Source: Pterobdella sp. o SKG-2022 (taxonomy: Eukaryota; Annelida; Clitellata; Hirudinida; Piscicolidae). Taken from it: a DNA stretch of 64,000 nt. Below, piece by piece: positions 1-14,700 of the stretch. The position numbers were made by a program, and so were the translations under genes. Below the pieces are notes generated by a model, which saw only the letters and a program-made list of their open reading frames with translations, did not search any database and had not been told where the DNA came from. Numbering within the stretch: the first letter of the stretch is position 1; every line of letters starts with the position of its first letter. Location of the stretch: positions 1-64,000 of the forward strand of contig CAXIVU010000139.1 of the NCBI GenBank assembly GCA_964035795.1, read 5' to 3'.

Positions 1-3000
1 GAAGTTGTTGTTACAGTTTTTGTAGTTGGCGTTGTTGTTTCTACAGTAGTAACTGTTGGCGTAGATTTAGACAACATTTCTGTCGTTGTTGTCATAATAA
101 CAGTTGTTGTTTGCGTTGATGTTGCAATCGTTGTCGAAACTGTTGTAGCTGTAGCCAATGAAGTTGTTGTTACAGTTATTGTAGTTGGCGTTGTTGTTTC
201 TACAGTAGTAACTGTTGGCGTAGATTTAGACAACATTTCTGTCGTTGTTGTCATAATAACAGTTGTTGTTTGCGTTGATGTTGCAATCGTTGTCGAAACT
301 GTTGTAGCTGTAGCCAATGAAGTTGTTGTTACAGTTATTGTAGTTGGCGTTGTTGTTTCTACAGTAGTAACTGTTGGCGTAGATTTAGACAACATTTCTG
401 TCGTTGTTGTCATAATAACAGTTGTTGTTTGCGTTGATGTTGCAATCGTTGTCGAAACTGTTGTAGCTGTAGCCAATGAAGTTGTTGTTACAGTTATTGT
501 AGTTGGCGTTGTTGTTTCTACAGTAGTAACTGTTGGCGTAGATTTAGACAACATTTCTGTCGTTGTTGTCATAATAACAGTTGTTGTTTGCGTTGATGTT
601 GCAATCGTTGTCGAAACTGTTGTAGCTGTAGCCAATGAAGTTGTTGTTACAGTTATTGTAGTTGGCGTTGTTGTTTCTACAGTAGTAACTGTTGGCGTAG
701 ATTTAGACAACATTTCTGTCGTTGTTGTCATAATAACAGTTGTTGTTTGCGTTGATGTTGCAATCGTTGTCGAAACTGTTGTAGCTGTAGCCAATGAAGT
801 TGTTGTTACAGTTATTGTAGTTGGCGTTGTTGTTTCTACAGTAGTAACTGTTGGCGTAGATTTAGACAACATTTCTGTCGTTGTTGTCATAATAACAGTT
901 GTTGTTTGCGTTGATGTTGCAATCGTTGTCGAAACTGTTGTAGCTGTAGCCAATGAAGTTGTTGTTACAGTTATTGTAGTTGGCGTTGTTGTTTCTACAG
1001 TAGTAACTGTTGGCGTAGATTTAGACAACATTTCTGTCGTTGTTGTCATAATAACAGTTGTTGTTTGCGTTGATGTTGCAATCGTTGTCGAAACTGTTGT
1101 AGCTGTAGCCAATGAAGTTGTTGTTACAGTTATTGTAGTTGGCGTTGTTGTTTCTACAGTAGTAACTGTTGGCGTAGATTTAGACAACATTTCTGTCGTT
1201 GTTGTCATAATAACAGTTGTTGTTTGCGTTGATGTTGCAATCGTTGTCGAAACTGTTGTAGCTGTAGCCAATGAAGTTGTTGTTACAGTTATTGTAGTTG
1301 GCGTTGTTGTTTCTACAGTAGTAACTGTTGGCGTAGATTTAGACAACATTTCTGTCGTTGTTGTCATAATAACAGTTGTTGTTTGCGTTGATGTTGCAAT
1401 CGTTGTCGAAACTGTTGTAGCTGTAGCCAATGAAGTTGTTGTTACAGTTATTGTAGTTGGCGTTGTTGTTTCTACAGTAGTAACTGTTGGCGTAGATTTA
1501 GACAACATTTCTGTCGTTGTTGTCATAATAACAGTTGTTGTTTGCGTTGATGTTGCAATCGTTGTCGAAACTGTTGTAGCTGTAGCCAATGAAGTTGTTG
1601 TTACAGTTATTGTAGTTGGCGTTGTTGTTTCTACAGTAGTAACTGTTGGCGTAGATTTAGACAACATTTCTGTCGTTGTTGTCATAATAACAGTTGTTGT
1701 TTGCGTTGATGTTGCAATCGTTGTCGAAACTGTTGTAGCTGTAGCCAATGAAGTTGTTGTTACAGTTATTGTAGTTGGCGTTGTTGTTTCTACAGTAGTA
1801 ACTGTTGGCGTAGATTTAGACAACATTTCTGTCGTTGTTGTCATAATAACAGTTGTTGTTTGCGTTGATGTTGCAATCGTTGTCGAAACTGTTGTAGCTG
1901 TAGCCAATGAAGTTGTTGTTACAGTTATTGTAGTTGGCGTTGTTGTTTCTACAGTAGTAACTGTTGGCGTAGATTTAGACAACATTTCTGTCGTTGTTGT
2001 CATAATAACAGTTGTTGTTTGCGTTGATGTTGCAATCGTTGTCGAAACTGTTGTAGCTGTAGCCAATGAAGTTGTTGTTACAGTTATTGTAGTTGGCGTT
2101 GTTGTTTCTACAGTAGTAACTGTTGGCGTAGATTTAGACAACATTTCTGTCGTTGTTGTCATAATAACAGTTGTTGTTTGCGTTGATGTTGCAATCGTTG
2201 TCGAAACTGTTGTAGCTGTAGCCAATGAAGTTGTTGTTACAGTTATTGTAGTTGGCGTTGTTGTTTCTACAGTAGTAACTGTTGGCGTAGATTTAGACAA
2301 CATTTCTGTCGTTGTTGTCATAATAACAGTTGTTGTTTGCGTTGATGTTGCAATCGTTGTCGAAACTGTTGTAGCTGTAGCCAATGAAGTTGTTGTTACA
2401 GTTATTGTAGTTGGCGTTGTTGTTTCTACAGTAGTAACTGTTGGCGTAGATTTAGACAACATTTCTGTCGTTGTTGTCATAATAACAGTTGTTGTTTGCG
2501 TTGATGTTGCAATCGTTGTCGAAACTGTTGTAGCTGTAGCCAATGAAGTTGTTGTTACAGTTATTGTAGTTGGCGTTGTTGTTTCTACAGTAGTAACTGT
2601 TGGCGTAGATTTAGACAACATTTCTGTCGTTGTTGTCATAATAACAGTTGTTGTTTGCGTTGATGTTGCAATCGTTGTCGAAACTGTTGTAGCTGTAGCC
2701 AATGAAGTTGTTGTTACAGTTATTGTAGTTGGCGTTGTTGTTTCTACAGTAGTAACTGTTGGCGTAGATTTAGACAACATTTCTGTCGTTGTTGTCATAA
2801 TAACAGTTGTTGTTTGCGTTGATGTTGCAATCGTTGTCGAAACTGTTGTAGCTGTAGCCAATGAAGTTGTTGTTACAGTTATTGTAGTTGGCGTTGTTGT
2901 TTCTACAGTAGTAACTGTTGGCGTAGATTTAGACAACATTTCTGTCGTTGTTGTCATAATAACAGTTGTTGTTTGCGTTGATGTTGCAATCGTTGTCGAA

Positions 3001-5781
3001 ACTGTTGTAGCTGTAGCCAATGAAGTTGTTGTTACAGTTATTGTAGTTGGCGTTGTTGTTTCTACAGTAGTAACTGTTGGCGTAGATTTAGACAACATTT
3101 CTGTCGTTGTTGTCATAATAACAGTTGTTGTTTGCGTTGATGTTGCAATCGTTGTCGAAACTGTTGTAGCTGTAGCCAATGAAGTTGTTGTTACAGTTAT
3201 TGTAGTTGGCGTTGTTGTTTCTACAGTAGTAACTGTTGGCGTAGATTTAGACAACATTTCTGTCGTTGTTGTCATAATAACAGTTGTTGTTTGCGTTGAT
3301 GTTGCAATCGTTGTCGAAACTGTTGTAGCTGTAGCCAATGAAGTTGTTGTTACAGTTATTGTAGTTGGCGTTGTTGTTTCTACAGTAGTAACTGTTGGCG
3401 TAGATTTAGACAACATTTCTGTCGTTGTTGTCATAATAACAGTTGTTGTTTGCGTTGATGTTGCAATCGTTGTCGAAACTGTTGTAGCTGTAGCCAATGA
3501 AGTTGTTGTTACAGTTATTGTAGTTGGCGTTGTTGTTTCTACAGTAGTAACTGTTGGCGTAGATTTAGACAACATTTCTGTCGTTGTTGTCATAATAACA
3601 GTTGTTGTTTGCGTTGATGTTGCAATCGTTGTCGAAACTGTTGTAGCTGTAGCCAATGAAGTTGTTGTCACAGTTATTGTAGTTGGCGTTGTTGTTTCTA
3701 CAGTAGTAACTGTTGGCGTAGATTTAGACAACATTTCTGTCGTTGTTGTCATACGAACAGTTGTTGTTTGCGTTGATGTTGCAATCGTTGTCGAAACTGT
3801 TGTAGCTGTAGCCAATGAAGTTGTTGTTACAGTTATTGTAGTTGGCGTTGTTGTTTCTACAGTAGTAACTGTTGGCGTAGATTTAGACAACATTTCTGTC
3901 GTTGTTGTCATAATAACAGTTGTTGTTTGCGTTGATGTTGCAATCGTTGTCGAAACTGTTGTAGCTGTAGCCAATGAAGTTGTTGTTACAGTTATTGTAG
4001 TTGGCGTTGTTGTTTCTACAGTAGTAACTGTTGGCGTAGATTTAGACAACATTTCTGTCGTTGTTGTCATAATAACAGTTGTTGTTTGCGTTGATGTTGC
4101 AATCGTTGTCGAAACTGTTGTAGCTGTAGCCAATGAAGTTGTTGTTACAGAAATTGTAGTTGGCGTTGTTGTTTCTACAGTAGTAACTGTTGGCGTAGAT
4201 TTAGACAACATTTCTGTCGTTGTTGTCATAATAACAGTTGTTGTTTGCGTTGATGTTGCAATCGTTGTCGAAACTGTTGTAGCTGTAGCCAATGAAGTTG
4301 TTGTTACAGAAATTGTAGTTGGCGTTGTTGTTTCTACAGTAGTAACTGTTGGCGTAGATTTAGACAACATTTCTGTCGTTGTTGTCATAATAACAGTTGT
4401 TGTTTGCGTTGATGTTGCAATCGTTGTCGAAACTGTTGTAGCTGTAGCCAATGAAGTTGTTGTTACAGTTATTGTAGTTGGCGTTGTTGTTTCTACAGTA
4501 GTAACTGTTGGCGTAGATTTAGACAACATTTCTGTCGTTGTTGTCATAATAACAGTTGTTGTTTGCGTTGATGTTGCAATCGTTGTCGAAACTGTTGTAG
4601 CTGTAGCCAATGAAGTTGTTGTTACAGAAATTGTAGTTGGCGTTGTTGTTTCTACAGTAGTAACTGTTGGCGTAGATTTAGACAACATTTCTGTCGTTGT
4701 TGTCATAATAACAGTTGTTGTTTGCGTTGATGTTGCAATCGTTGTCGAAACTGTTGTAGCTGTAGCCAATGAAGTTGTTGTTACAGTTATTGTAGTTGGC
4801 GTTGTTGTTTCTACAGTAGTAACTGTTGGCGTAGATTTAGACAACATTTCTGTCGTTGTTGTCATAATAACAGTTGTTGTTTGCGTTGATGTTGCAATCG
4901 TTGTCGAAACTGTTGTAGCTGTAGCCAATGAAGTTGTTGTTACAGAAATTGTAGTTGGCGTTGTTGTTTCTACAGTAGTAACTGTTGGCGTAGATTTAGA
5001 CAACATTTCTGTCGTTGTTGTCATAATAACAGTTGTTGTTTGCGTTGATGTTGCAATCGTTGTCGAAACTGTTGTAGCTGTAGCCAATGAAGTTGTTGTT
5101 ACAGAAATTGTAGTTGGCGTTGTTGTTTCTACAGTAGTAACTGTTGGCGTAGATTTAGACAACATTTCTGTCGTTGTTGTCATAATAACAGTTGTTGTTT
5201 GCGTTGATGTTGCAATCGTTGTCGAAACTGTTGTAGCTGTAGCCAATGAAGTTGTTGTTACAGTTATTGTAGTTGGCGTTGTTGTTTCTACAGTAGTAAC
5301 TGTTGGCGTAGATTTAGACAACATTTCTGTCGTTGTTGTCATAATAACAGTTGTTGTTTGCGTTGATGTTGCAATCGTTGTCGAAACTGTTGTAGCTGTA
5401 GCCAATGAAGTTGTTGTTACAGTTATTGTAGTTGGCGTTGTTGTTTCTACAGTAGTAACTGTTGGCGTAGATTTAGACAACATTTCTGTCGTTGTTGTCA
5501 TAATAACAGTTGTTGTTTGCGTTGATGTTGCAATCGTTGTCGAAACTGTTGTAGCTGTAGCCAATGAAGTTGTTGTTACAGTTATTGTAGTTGGCGTTGT
5601 TGTTTCTACAGTAGTAACTGTTGGCGTAGATTTAGACAACATTTCTGTCGTTGTTGTCATAATAACAGTTGTTGTTTGCGTTGATGTTGCAATCGTTGTC
5701 GAAACTGTTGTAGCTGTAGCCAATGAAGTTGTTGTTACAGATATTGTAGTTGGCGTTGTTGTTTCTACAGTAGTAACTGTT
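1..5781 (-). CDS. Mucin-like repeat segment 10 (left-edge partial, most C-terminal)
   Basis: Below 5782 the repeat frame is open to the left edge, about 1,926 codons. Seven copies between 4135 and 5247 include five Ile-Ser-Val variants, and copy 24 has VIM changed to VRM (3753) and one silent change (3669). Copies 2-23 (160-3657) look identical. Copy 1 has an Ile to Lys change at about position 19. No stop or non-repeat C-terminal domain is reached, so the protein end lies outside the window. Confidence 0.55.
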
Positions 5782-8700
5782 CGGCGTAGATTTAGACAAC
5801 ATTTCTGTCGTTGTTGTCATAATAACAGTTGTTGTTTGCGTTGATGTTGCAATCGTTGTCGAAACTGTTGTAGCTGTAGCCAATGAAGTTGTTGTTACAG
5901 TTATTGTAGTTGGCGTTGTTGTTTCTACAGTAGTAACTGTTGGCGTAGATTTAGACAACATTTCTGTCGTTGTTGTCATAATAACAGTTGTTGTTTGCGT
6001 TGATGTTGCAATCGTTGTCGAAACTGTTGTAGCTGTAGCCAATGAAGTTGTTGTTACAGTTATTGTAGTTGGCGTTGTTGTTTCTACAGTAGTAACTGTT
6101 GGCGTAGATTTAGACAACATTTCTGTCGTTGTTGTCATAATAACAGTTGTTGTTTGCGTTGATGTTGCAATCGTTGTCGAAACTGTTGTAGCTGTAGCCA
6201 ATGAAGTTGTTGTTACAGTTATTGTAGTTGGCGTTGTTGTTTCTACAGTAGTAACTGTTGGCGTAGATTTAGACAACATTTCTGTCGTTGTTGTCATAAT
6301 AACAGTTGTTGTTTGCGTTGATGTTGCAATCGTTGTCGAAACTGTTGTAGCTGTAGCCAATGAAGTTGTTGTTACAGTTATTGTAGTTGGCGTTGTTGTT
6401 TCTACAGTAGTAACTGTTGGCGTAGATTTAGACAACATTTCTGTCGTTGTTGTCATAATAACAGTTGTTGTTTGCGTTGATGTTGCAATCGTTGTCGAAA
6501 CTGTTGTAGCTGTAGCCAATGAAGTTGTTGTTACAGTTATTGTAGTTGGCGTTGTTGTTTCTACAGTAGTAACTGTTGGCGTAGATTTAGACAACATTTC
6601 TGTCGTTGTTGTCATAATAACAGTTGTTGTTTGCGTTGATGTTGCAATCGTTGTCGAAACTGTTGTAGCTGTAGCCAATGAAGTTGTTGTTACAGTTATT
6701 GTAGTTGGCGTTGTTGTTTCTACAGTAGTAACTGTTGGCGTAGATTTAGACAACATTTCTGTCGTTGTTGTCATAATAACAGTTGTTGTTTGCGTTGATG
6801 TTGCAATCGTTGTCGAAACTGTTGTAGCTGTAGCCAATGAAGTTGTTGTTACAGTTATTGTAGTTGGCGTTGTTGTTTCTACAGTAGTAACTGTTGGCGT
6901 AGATTTAGACAACATTTCTGTCGTTGTTGTCATAATAACAGTTGTTGTTTGCGTTGATGTTGCAATCGTTGTCGAAACTGTTGTAGCTGTAGCCAATGAA
7001 GTTGTTGTTACAGTTATTGTAGTTGGCGTTGTTGTTTCTACAGTAGTAACTGTTGGCGTAGATTTAGACAACATTTCTGTCGTTGTTGTCATAATAACAG
7101 TTGTTGTTTGCGTTGATGTTGCAATCGTTGTCGAAACTGTTGTAGCTGTAGCCAATGAAGTTGTTGTTACAGTTATTGTAGTTGGCGTTGTTGTTTCTAC
7201 AGTAGTAACTGTTGGCGTAGATTTAGACAACATTTCTGTCGTTGTTGTCATAATAACAGTTGTTGTTTGCGTTGATGTTGCAATCGTTGTCGAAACTGTT
7301 GTAGCTGTAGCCAATGAAGTTGTTGTTACAGTTATTGTAGTTGGCGTTGTTGTTTCTACAGTAGTAACTGTTGGCGTAGATTTAGACAACATTTCTGTCG
7401 TTGTTGTCATAATAACAGTTGTTGTTTGCGTTGATGTTGCAATCGTTGTCGAAACTGTTGTAGCTGTAGCCAATGAAGTTGTTGTTACAGTTATTGTAGT
7501 TGGCGTTGTTGTTTCTACAGTAGTAACTGTTGGCGTAGATTTAGACAACATTTCTGTCGTTGTTGTCATAATAACAGTTGTTGTTTGCGTTGATGTTGCA
7601 ATCGTTGTCGAAACTGTTGTAGCTGTAGCCAATGAAGTTGTTGTTACAGTTATTGTAGTTGGCGTTGTTGTTTCTACAGTAGTAACTGTTGGCGTAGATT
7701 TAGACAACATTTCTGTCGTTGTTGTCATAATAACAGTTGTTGTTTGCGTTGATGTTGCAATCGTTGTCGAAACTGTTGTAGCTGTAGCCAATGAAGTTGT
7801 TGTTACAGTTATTGTAGTTGGCGTTGTTGTTTCTACAGTAGTAACTGTTGGCGTAGATTTAGACAACATTTCTGTCGTTGTTGTCATAATAACAGTTGTT
7901 GTTTGCGTTGATGTTGCAATCGTTGTCGAAACTGTTGTAGCTGTAGCCAATGAAGTTGTTGTTACAGTTATTGTGAGTTGGCGTTGTTGTTTCTACAGTA
8001 GTAACTGTTGGCGTAGATTTAGACAACATTTCTGTCGTTGTTGTCATAATAACAGTTGTTGTTTGCGTTGATGTTGCAATCGTTGTCGAAACTGTTAGCT
8101 GTAGCCAATGAAGTTGTTGTTACAGTTATTGTAGTTGGCGTTGTTGTTTCTACAGTAGTAACTGTTGGCGTAGATTTAGACAACATTTCTGTCGTTGTTG
8201 TCATAATAACAGTTGTTGTTTGCGTTGATGTTGCAATCGTTGTCGAAACTGTTGTAGCTGTAGCCAATGAAGTTGTTGTTACAGTTATTGTAGTTGGCGT
8301 TGTTGTTTCTACAGTAGTAACTGTTGGCGTAGATTTAGACAACATTTCTGTCGTTGTTGTCATAATAACAGTTGTTGTTTGCGTTGATGTTGCAATCGTT
8401 GTCGAAACTGTTGTAGCTGTAGCCAATGAAGTTGTTGTTACAGTTATTGTAGTTGGCGTTGTTGTTTCTACAGTAGTAACTGTTGGCGTAGATTTAGACA
8501 ACATTTCTGTCGTTGTTGTCATAATAACAGTTGTTGTTTGCGTTGATGTTGCAATCGTTGTCGAAACTGTTGTAGCTGTAGCCAATGAAGTTGTTGTTAC
8601 AGTTATTGTAGTTGGCGTTGTTGTTTCTACAGTAGTAACTGTTGGCGTAGATTTAGACAACATTTCTGTCGTTGTTGTCATAATAACAGTTGTTGTTTGC

Positions 8701-11700
8701 GTTGATGTTGCAATCGTTGTCGAAACTGTTGTAGCTGTAGCCAATGAAGTTGTTGTTACAGTTATTGTAGTTGGCGTTGTTGTTTCTACAGTAGTAACTG
8801 TTGGCGTAGATTTAGACAACATTTCTGTCGTTGTTGTCATAATAACAGTTGTTGTTTGCGTTGATGTTGCAATCGTTGTCGAAACTGTTGTAGCTGTAGC
8901 CAATGAAGTTGTTGTTACAGTTATTGTAGTTGGCGTTGTTGTTTCTACAGTAGTAACTGTTGGCGTAGATTTAGACAACATTTCTGTCGTTGTTGTCATA
9001 ATAACAGTTGTTGTTTGCGTTGATGTTGCAATCGTTGTCGAAACTGTTGTAGCTGTAGCCAATGAAGTTGTTGTTACAGTTATTGTAGTTGGCGTTGTTG
9101 TTTCTACAGTAGTAACTGTTGGCGTAGATTTAGACAACATTTCTGTCGTTGTTGTCATAATAACAGTTGTTGTTTGCGTTGATGTTGCAATCGTTGTCGA
9201 AACTGTTGTAGCTGTAGCCAATGAAGTTGTTGTTACAGTTATTGTAGTTGGCGTTGTTGTTTCTACAGTAGTAACTGTTGGCGTAGATTTAGACAACATT
9301 TCTGTCGTTGTTGTCATAATAACAGTTGTTGTTTGCGTTGATGTTGCAATCGTTGTCGAAACTGTTGTAGCTGTAGCCAATGAAGTTGTTGTTACAGATA
9401 TTGTAGTTGGCGTTGTTGTTTCTACAGTAGTAACTGTTGGCGTAGATTTAGACAACATTTCTGTCGTTGTTGTCATAATAACAGTTGTTGTTTGCGTTGA
9501 TGTTGCAATCGTTGTCGAAACTGTTGTAGCTGTAGCCAATGAAGTTGTTGTTACAGTTATTGTAGTTGGCGTTGTTGTTTCTACAGTAGTAACTGTTGGC
9601 GTAGATTTAGACAACATTTCTGTCGTTGTTGTCATAATAACAGTTGTTGTTTGCGTTGATGTTGCAATCGTTGTCGAAACTGTTGTAGCTGTAGCCAATG
9701 AAGTTGTTGTTACAGTTATTGTAGTTGGCGTTGTTGTTTCTACAGTAGTAACTGTTGGCGTAGATTTAGACAACATTTCTGTCGTTGTTGTCATAATAAC
9801 AGTTGTTGTTTGCGTTGATGTTGCAATCGTTGTCGAAACTGTTGTAGCTGTAGCCAATGAAGTTGTTGTTACAGTTATTGTAGTTGGCGTTGTTGTTTCT
9901 ACAGTAGTAACTGTTGGCGTAGATTTAGACAACATTTCTGTCGTTGTTGTCATAATAACAGTTGTTGTTTGCGTTGATGTTGCAATCGTTGTCGAAACTG
10001 TTGTAGCTGTAGCCAATGAAGTTGTTGTTACCAGTTATTGTAGTTGGCGTTGTTGTTTCTACAGTAGTAACTGTTGGCGTAGATTTAGACAACATTTCTG
10101 TCGTTGTTGTCATAATAACAGTTGTTGTTTGCGTTGATGTTGCAATCGTTGTCGAAACTGTTGTAGCTGTAGCCAATGAAGTTGTTGTTACAGTTATTGT
10201 AGTTGGCGTTGTTGTTTCTACAGTAGTAACTGTTGGCGTAGATTTAGACAACATTTCTGTCGTTGTTGTCATAATAACAGTTGTTGTTTGCGTTGATGTT
10301 GCAATCGTTGTCGAAACTGTTGTAGCTGTAGCCAATGAAGTTGTTGTTACAGTTATTGTAGTTGGCGTTGTTGTTTCTACAGTAGTAACTGTTGTCGTAG
10401 ATTTAGACAACATTTCTGTCGTTGTTGTCATAATAACAGTTGTTGTTTGCGTTGATGTTGCAATCGTTGTCGAAACTGTTGTAGCTGTAGCCAATGAAGT
10501 TGTTGTTACAGTTATTGTAGTTGGCGTTGTTGTTTCTACAGTAGTAACTGTTGGCGTAGATTTAGACAACATTTCTGTCGTTGTTGTCATAATAACAGTT
10601 GTTGTTTGCGTTGATGTTGCAATCGTTGTCGAAACTGTTGTAGCTGTAGCCAATGAAGTTGTTGTTACAGTTATTGTAGTTGGCGTTGTTGTTTCTACAG
10701 TAGTAACTGTTGGCGTAGATTTAGACAACATTTCTGTCGTTGTTGTCATAATAACAGTTGTTGTTTGCGTTGATGTTGCAATCGTTGTCGAAACTGTTGT
10801 AGCTGTAGCCAATGAAGTTGTTGTTACAGTTATTGTAGTTGGCGTTGTTGTTTCTACAGTAGTAACTGTTGGCGTAGATTTAGACAACATTTCTGTCGTT
10901 GTTGTCATAATAACAGTTGTTGTTTGCGTTGATGTTGCAATCGTTGTCGAAACTGTTGTAGCTGTAGCCAATGAAGTTGTTGTTACAGAAATTGTAGTTG
11001 GCGTTGTTGTTTCTACAGTAGTAACTGTTGGCGTAGATTTAGACAACATTTCTGTCTTTGTTGTCATAATAACAGTTGTTGTTTGCGTTGATGTTGCAAT
11101 CGTTGTCGAAACTGTTGTAGCTGTAGCCAATGAAGTTGTTGTTACAGAAATTGTAGTTGGCGTTGTTGTTTCTACAGTAGTAACTGTTGGCGTAGATTTA
11201 GACAACATTTCTGTCGTTGTTGTCATAATAACAGTTGTTGTTTGCGTTGATGTTGCAATCGTTGTCGGAACTGTTGTAGCTGTAGCCAATGAAGTTGTTG
11301 TTACAGTTATTGTAGTTGGCGTTGTTGTTTCTACAGTAGTAACTGTTGGCGTAGATTTAGACAACATTTCTGTCGTTGTTGTCATAATAACAGTTGTTGT
11401 TTGCGTTGATGTTGCAATCGTTGTCGAAAACTGTTGTAGCTGTAGCCAATGAAGTTGTTGTTACAGTTATTGTAGTTGGCGTTGTTGTTTCTACAGTAGT
11501 AACTGTTGGCGTAGATTTAGACAACATTTCTGTCGTTGTTGTCATAATAACAGTTGTTGTTTGCGTTGATGTTGCAATCGTTGTCGAAACTGTTGTAGCT
11601 GTAGCCAATGAAGTTGTTGTTACAGTTATTGTAGTTGGCGTTGTTGTTTCTACAGTAGTAACTGTTGGCGTAGATTTAGACAACATTTCTGTCGTTGTTG

Positions 11701-14700
11701 TCATAATAACAGTTGTTGTTTGCGTTGATGTTGCAATCGTTGTCGAAACTGTTGTAGCTGTAGCCAATGAAGTTGTTGTTACAGTTATTGTAGTTGGCGT
11801 TGTTGTTTCTACAGTAGTAACTGTTGGCGTAGATTTAGACAACATTTCTGTCGTTGTTGTCATAATAACAGTTGTTGTTTGCGTTGATGTTGCAATCGTT
11901 GTCGAAACTGTTGTAGCTGTAGCCAATGAAGTTGTTGTTACAGTTATTGTAGTTGGCGTTGTTGTTTCTACAGTAGTAACTGTTGGCGTAGATTTAGACA
12001 ACATTTCTGTCGTTGTTGTCATAATAACAGTTGTTGTTTGCGTTGATGTTGCAATCGTTGTCGAAACTGTTGTAGCTGTAGCCAATGAAGTTGTTGTTAC
12101 AGTTATTGTAGTTGGCGTTGTTGTTTCTACAGTAGTAACTGTTGGCGTAGATTTAGACAACATTTCTGTCGTTGTTGTCATAATAACAGTTGTTGTTTGC
12201 GTTGATGTTGCAATCGTTGTCGAAACTGTTGTAGCTGTAGCCAATGAAGTTGTTGTTACAGTTATTGTAGTTGGCGTTGTTGTTTCTACAGTAGTAACTG
12301 TTGGCGTAGATTTAGACAACATTTCTGTCGTTGTTGTCATAATAACAGTTGTTGTTTGCGTTGATGTTGCAATCGTTGTCGAAACTGTTGTAGCTGTAGC
12401 CAATGAAGTTGTTGTTACAGTTATTGTAGTTGGCGTTGTTGTTTCTACAGTAGTAACTGTTGGCGTAGATTTAGACAACATTTCTGTCGTTGTTGTCATA
12501 ATAACAGTTGTTGTTTGCGTTGATGTTGCAATCGTTGTCGAAACTGTTGTAGCTGTAGCCAATGAAGTTGTTGTTACAGATATTGTAGTTGGCGTTGTTG
12601 TTTCTACAGTAGTAACTGTTGGCGTAGATTTAGACAACATTTCTGTCGTTGTTGTCATAATAACAGTTGTTGTTTGCGTTGATGTTGCAATCGTTGTCGA
12701 AACTGTTGTAGCTGTAGCCAATGAAGTTGTTGTTACAGTTATTGTAGTTGGCGTTGTTGTTTCTACAGTAGTAACTGTTGGCGTAGATTTAGACAACATT
12801 TCTGTCGTTGTTGTCATAATAACAGTTGTTGTTTGCGTTGATGTTGCAATCGTTGTCGAAACTGTTGTAGCTGTAGCCAATGAAGTTGTTGTTACAGAAA
12901 TTGTAGTTGGCGTTGTTGTTTCTACAGTAGTAACTGTTGGCGTAGATTTAGACAACATTTCTGTCTTTGTTGTCATAATAACAGTTGTTGTTTGCGTTGA
13001 TGTTGCAATCGTTGTCGAAACTGTTGTAGCTGTAGCCAATGAAGTTGTTGTTACAAATTGTAGTTGGCGTTGTTGTTTCTACAGTAGTAACTGTTGGCGT
13101 AGATTTAGACAACATTTCTGTCGTTGTTGTCATAATAACAGTTGTTGTTTGCGTTGATGTTGCAATCGTTGTCGAAACTGTTGTAGCTGTAGCCAATGAA
13201 GTTGTTGTTACAGAAATTGTAGTTGGCGTTGTTGTTTCTACAGTAGTAACTGTTGGCGTAGATTTAGACAACATTTCTGTCGTTGTTGTCATAATAACAG
13301 TTGTTGTTTGCGTTGATGTTGCAATCGTTGTCGAAACTGTTGTAGCTGTAGCCAATGAAGTTGTTGTTACAGTTATTGTAGTTGGCGTTGTTGTTTCTAC
13401 AGTAGTAACTGTTGGCGTAGATTTAGACAACATTTCTGTCGTTGTTGTCATAATAACAGTTGTTGTTTGCGTTGATGTTGCAATCGTTGTCGAAACTGTT
13501 GTAGCTGTAGCCAATGAAGTTGTTGTTACAGAAATTGTAGTTGGCGTTGTTGTTTCTACAGTAGTAACTGTCGGCGTAGATTTAGACAACATTTCTGTCG
13601 TTGTTGTCATAATAACAGTTGTTGTTTGCGTTGATGTTGCAATCGTTGTCGAAACTGTTGTAGCTGTAGCCAATGAAGTTGTTGTTACAGTTATTGTAGT
13701 TGGCGTTGTTGTTTCTACAGTAGTAACTGTTGGCGTAGATTTAGACAACATTTCTGTCGTTGTTGTCATAATAACAGTTGTTGTTTGCGTTGATGTTGCA
13801 ATCGTTGTCGAAACTGTTGTAGCTGTAGCCAATGAAGTTGTTGTTACAGAAATTGTAGTTGGCGTTGTTGTTTCTACAGTAGTAACTGTTGGCGTAGATT
13901 TAGACAACATTTCTGTCGTTGTTGTCATAATAACAGTTGTTGTTTGCGTTGATGTTGCAATCGTTGTCGAAACTGTTGTAGCTGTAGCCAATGAAGTTGT
14001 TGTTACAGAAATTGTAGTTGGCGTTGTTGTTTCTACAGTAGTAACTGTTGGCGTAGATTTAGACAACATTTCTGTCGTTGTTGTCATAATAACAGTTGTT
14101 GTTTGCGTTGATGTTGCAATCGTTGTCGAAACTGTTGTAGCTGTAGCCAATGAAGTTGTTGTTACAGTTATTGTAGTTGGCGTTGTTGTTTCTACAGTAG
14201 TAACTGTTGGCGTAGATTTAGACAACATTTCTGTCGTTGTTGTCATAATAACAGTTGTTGTTTGCGTTGATGTTGCAATCGTTGTCGAAACTGTTGTAGC
14301 TGTAGCCAATGAAGTTGTTGTTACAGTTATTGTAGTTGGCGTTGTTGTTTCTACAGTAGTAACTGTTGGCGTAGATTTAGACAACATTTCTGTCGTTGTT
14401 GTCATAATAACAGTTGTTGTTTGCGTTGATGTTGCAATCGTTGTCGAAACTGTTGTAGCTGTAGCCAATGAAGTTGTTGTTACAGTTATTGTAGTTGGCG
14501 TTGTTGTTTCTACAGTAGTAACTGTTGGCGTAGATTTAGACAACATTTCTGTCGTTGTTGTCATAATAACAGTTGTTGTTTGCGTTGATGTTGCAATCGT
14601 TGTCGAAACTGTTGTAGCTGTAGCCAATGAAGTTGTTGTTACAGTTATTGTAGTTGGCGTTATTGTTTCTACAGTAGTAACTGTTGGCGTAGATTTAGAC

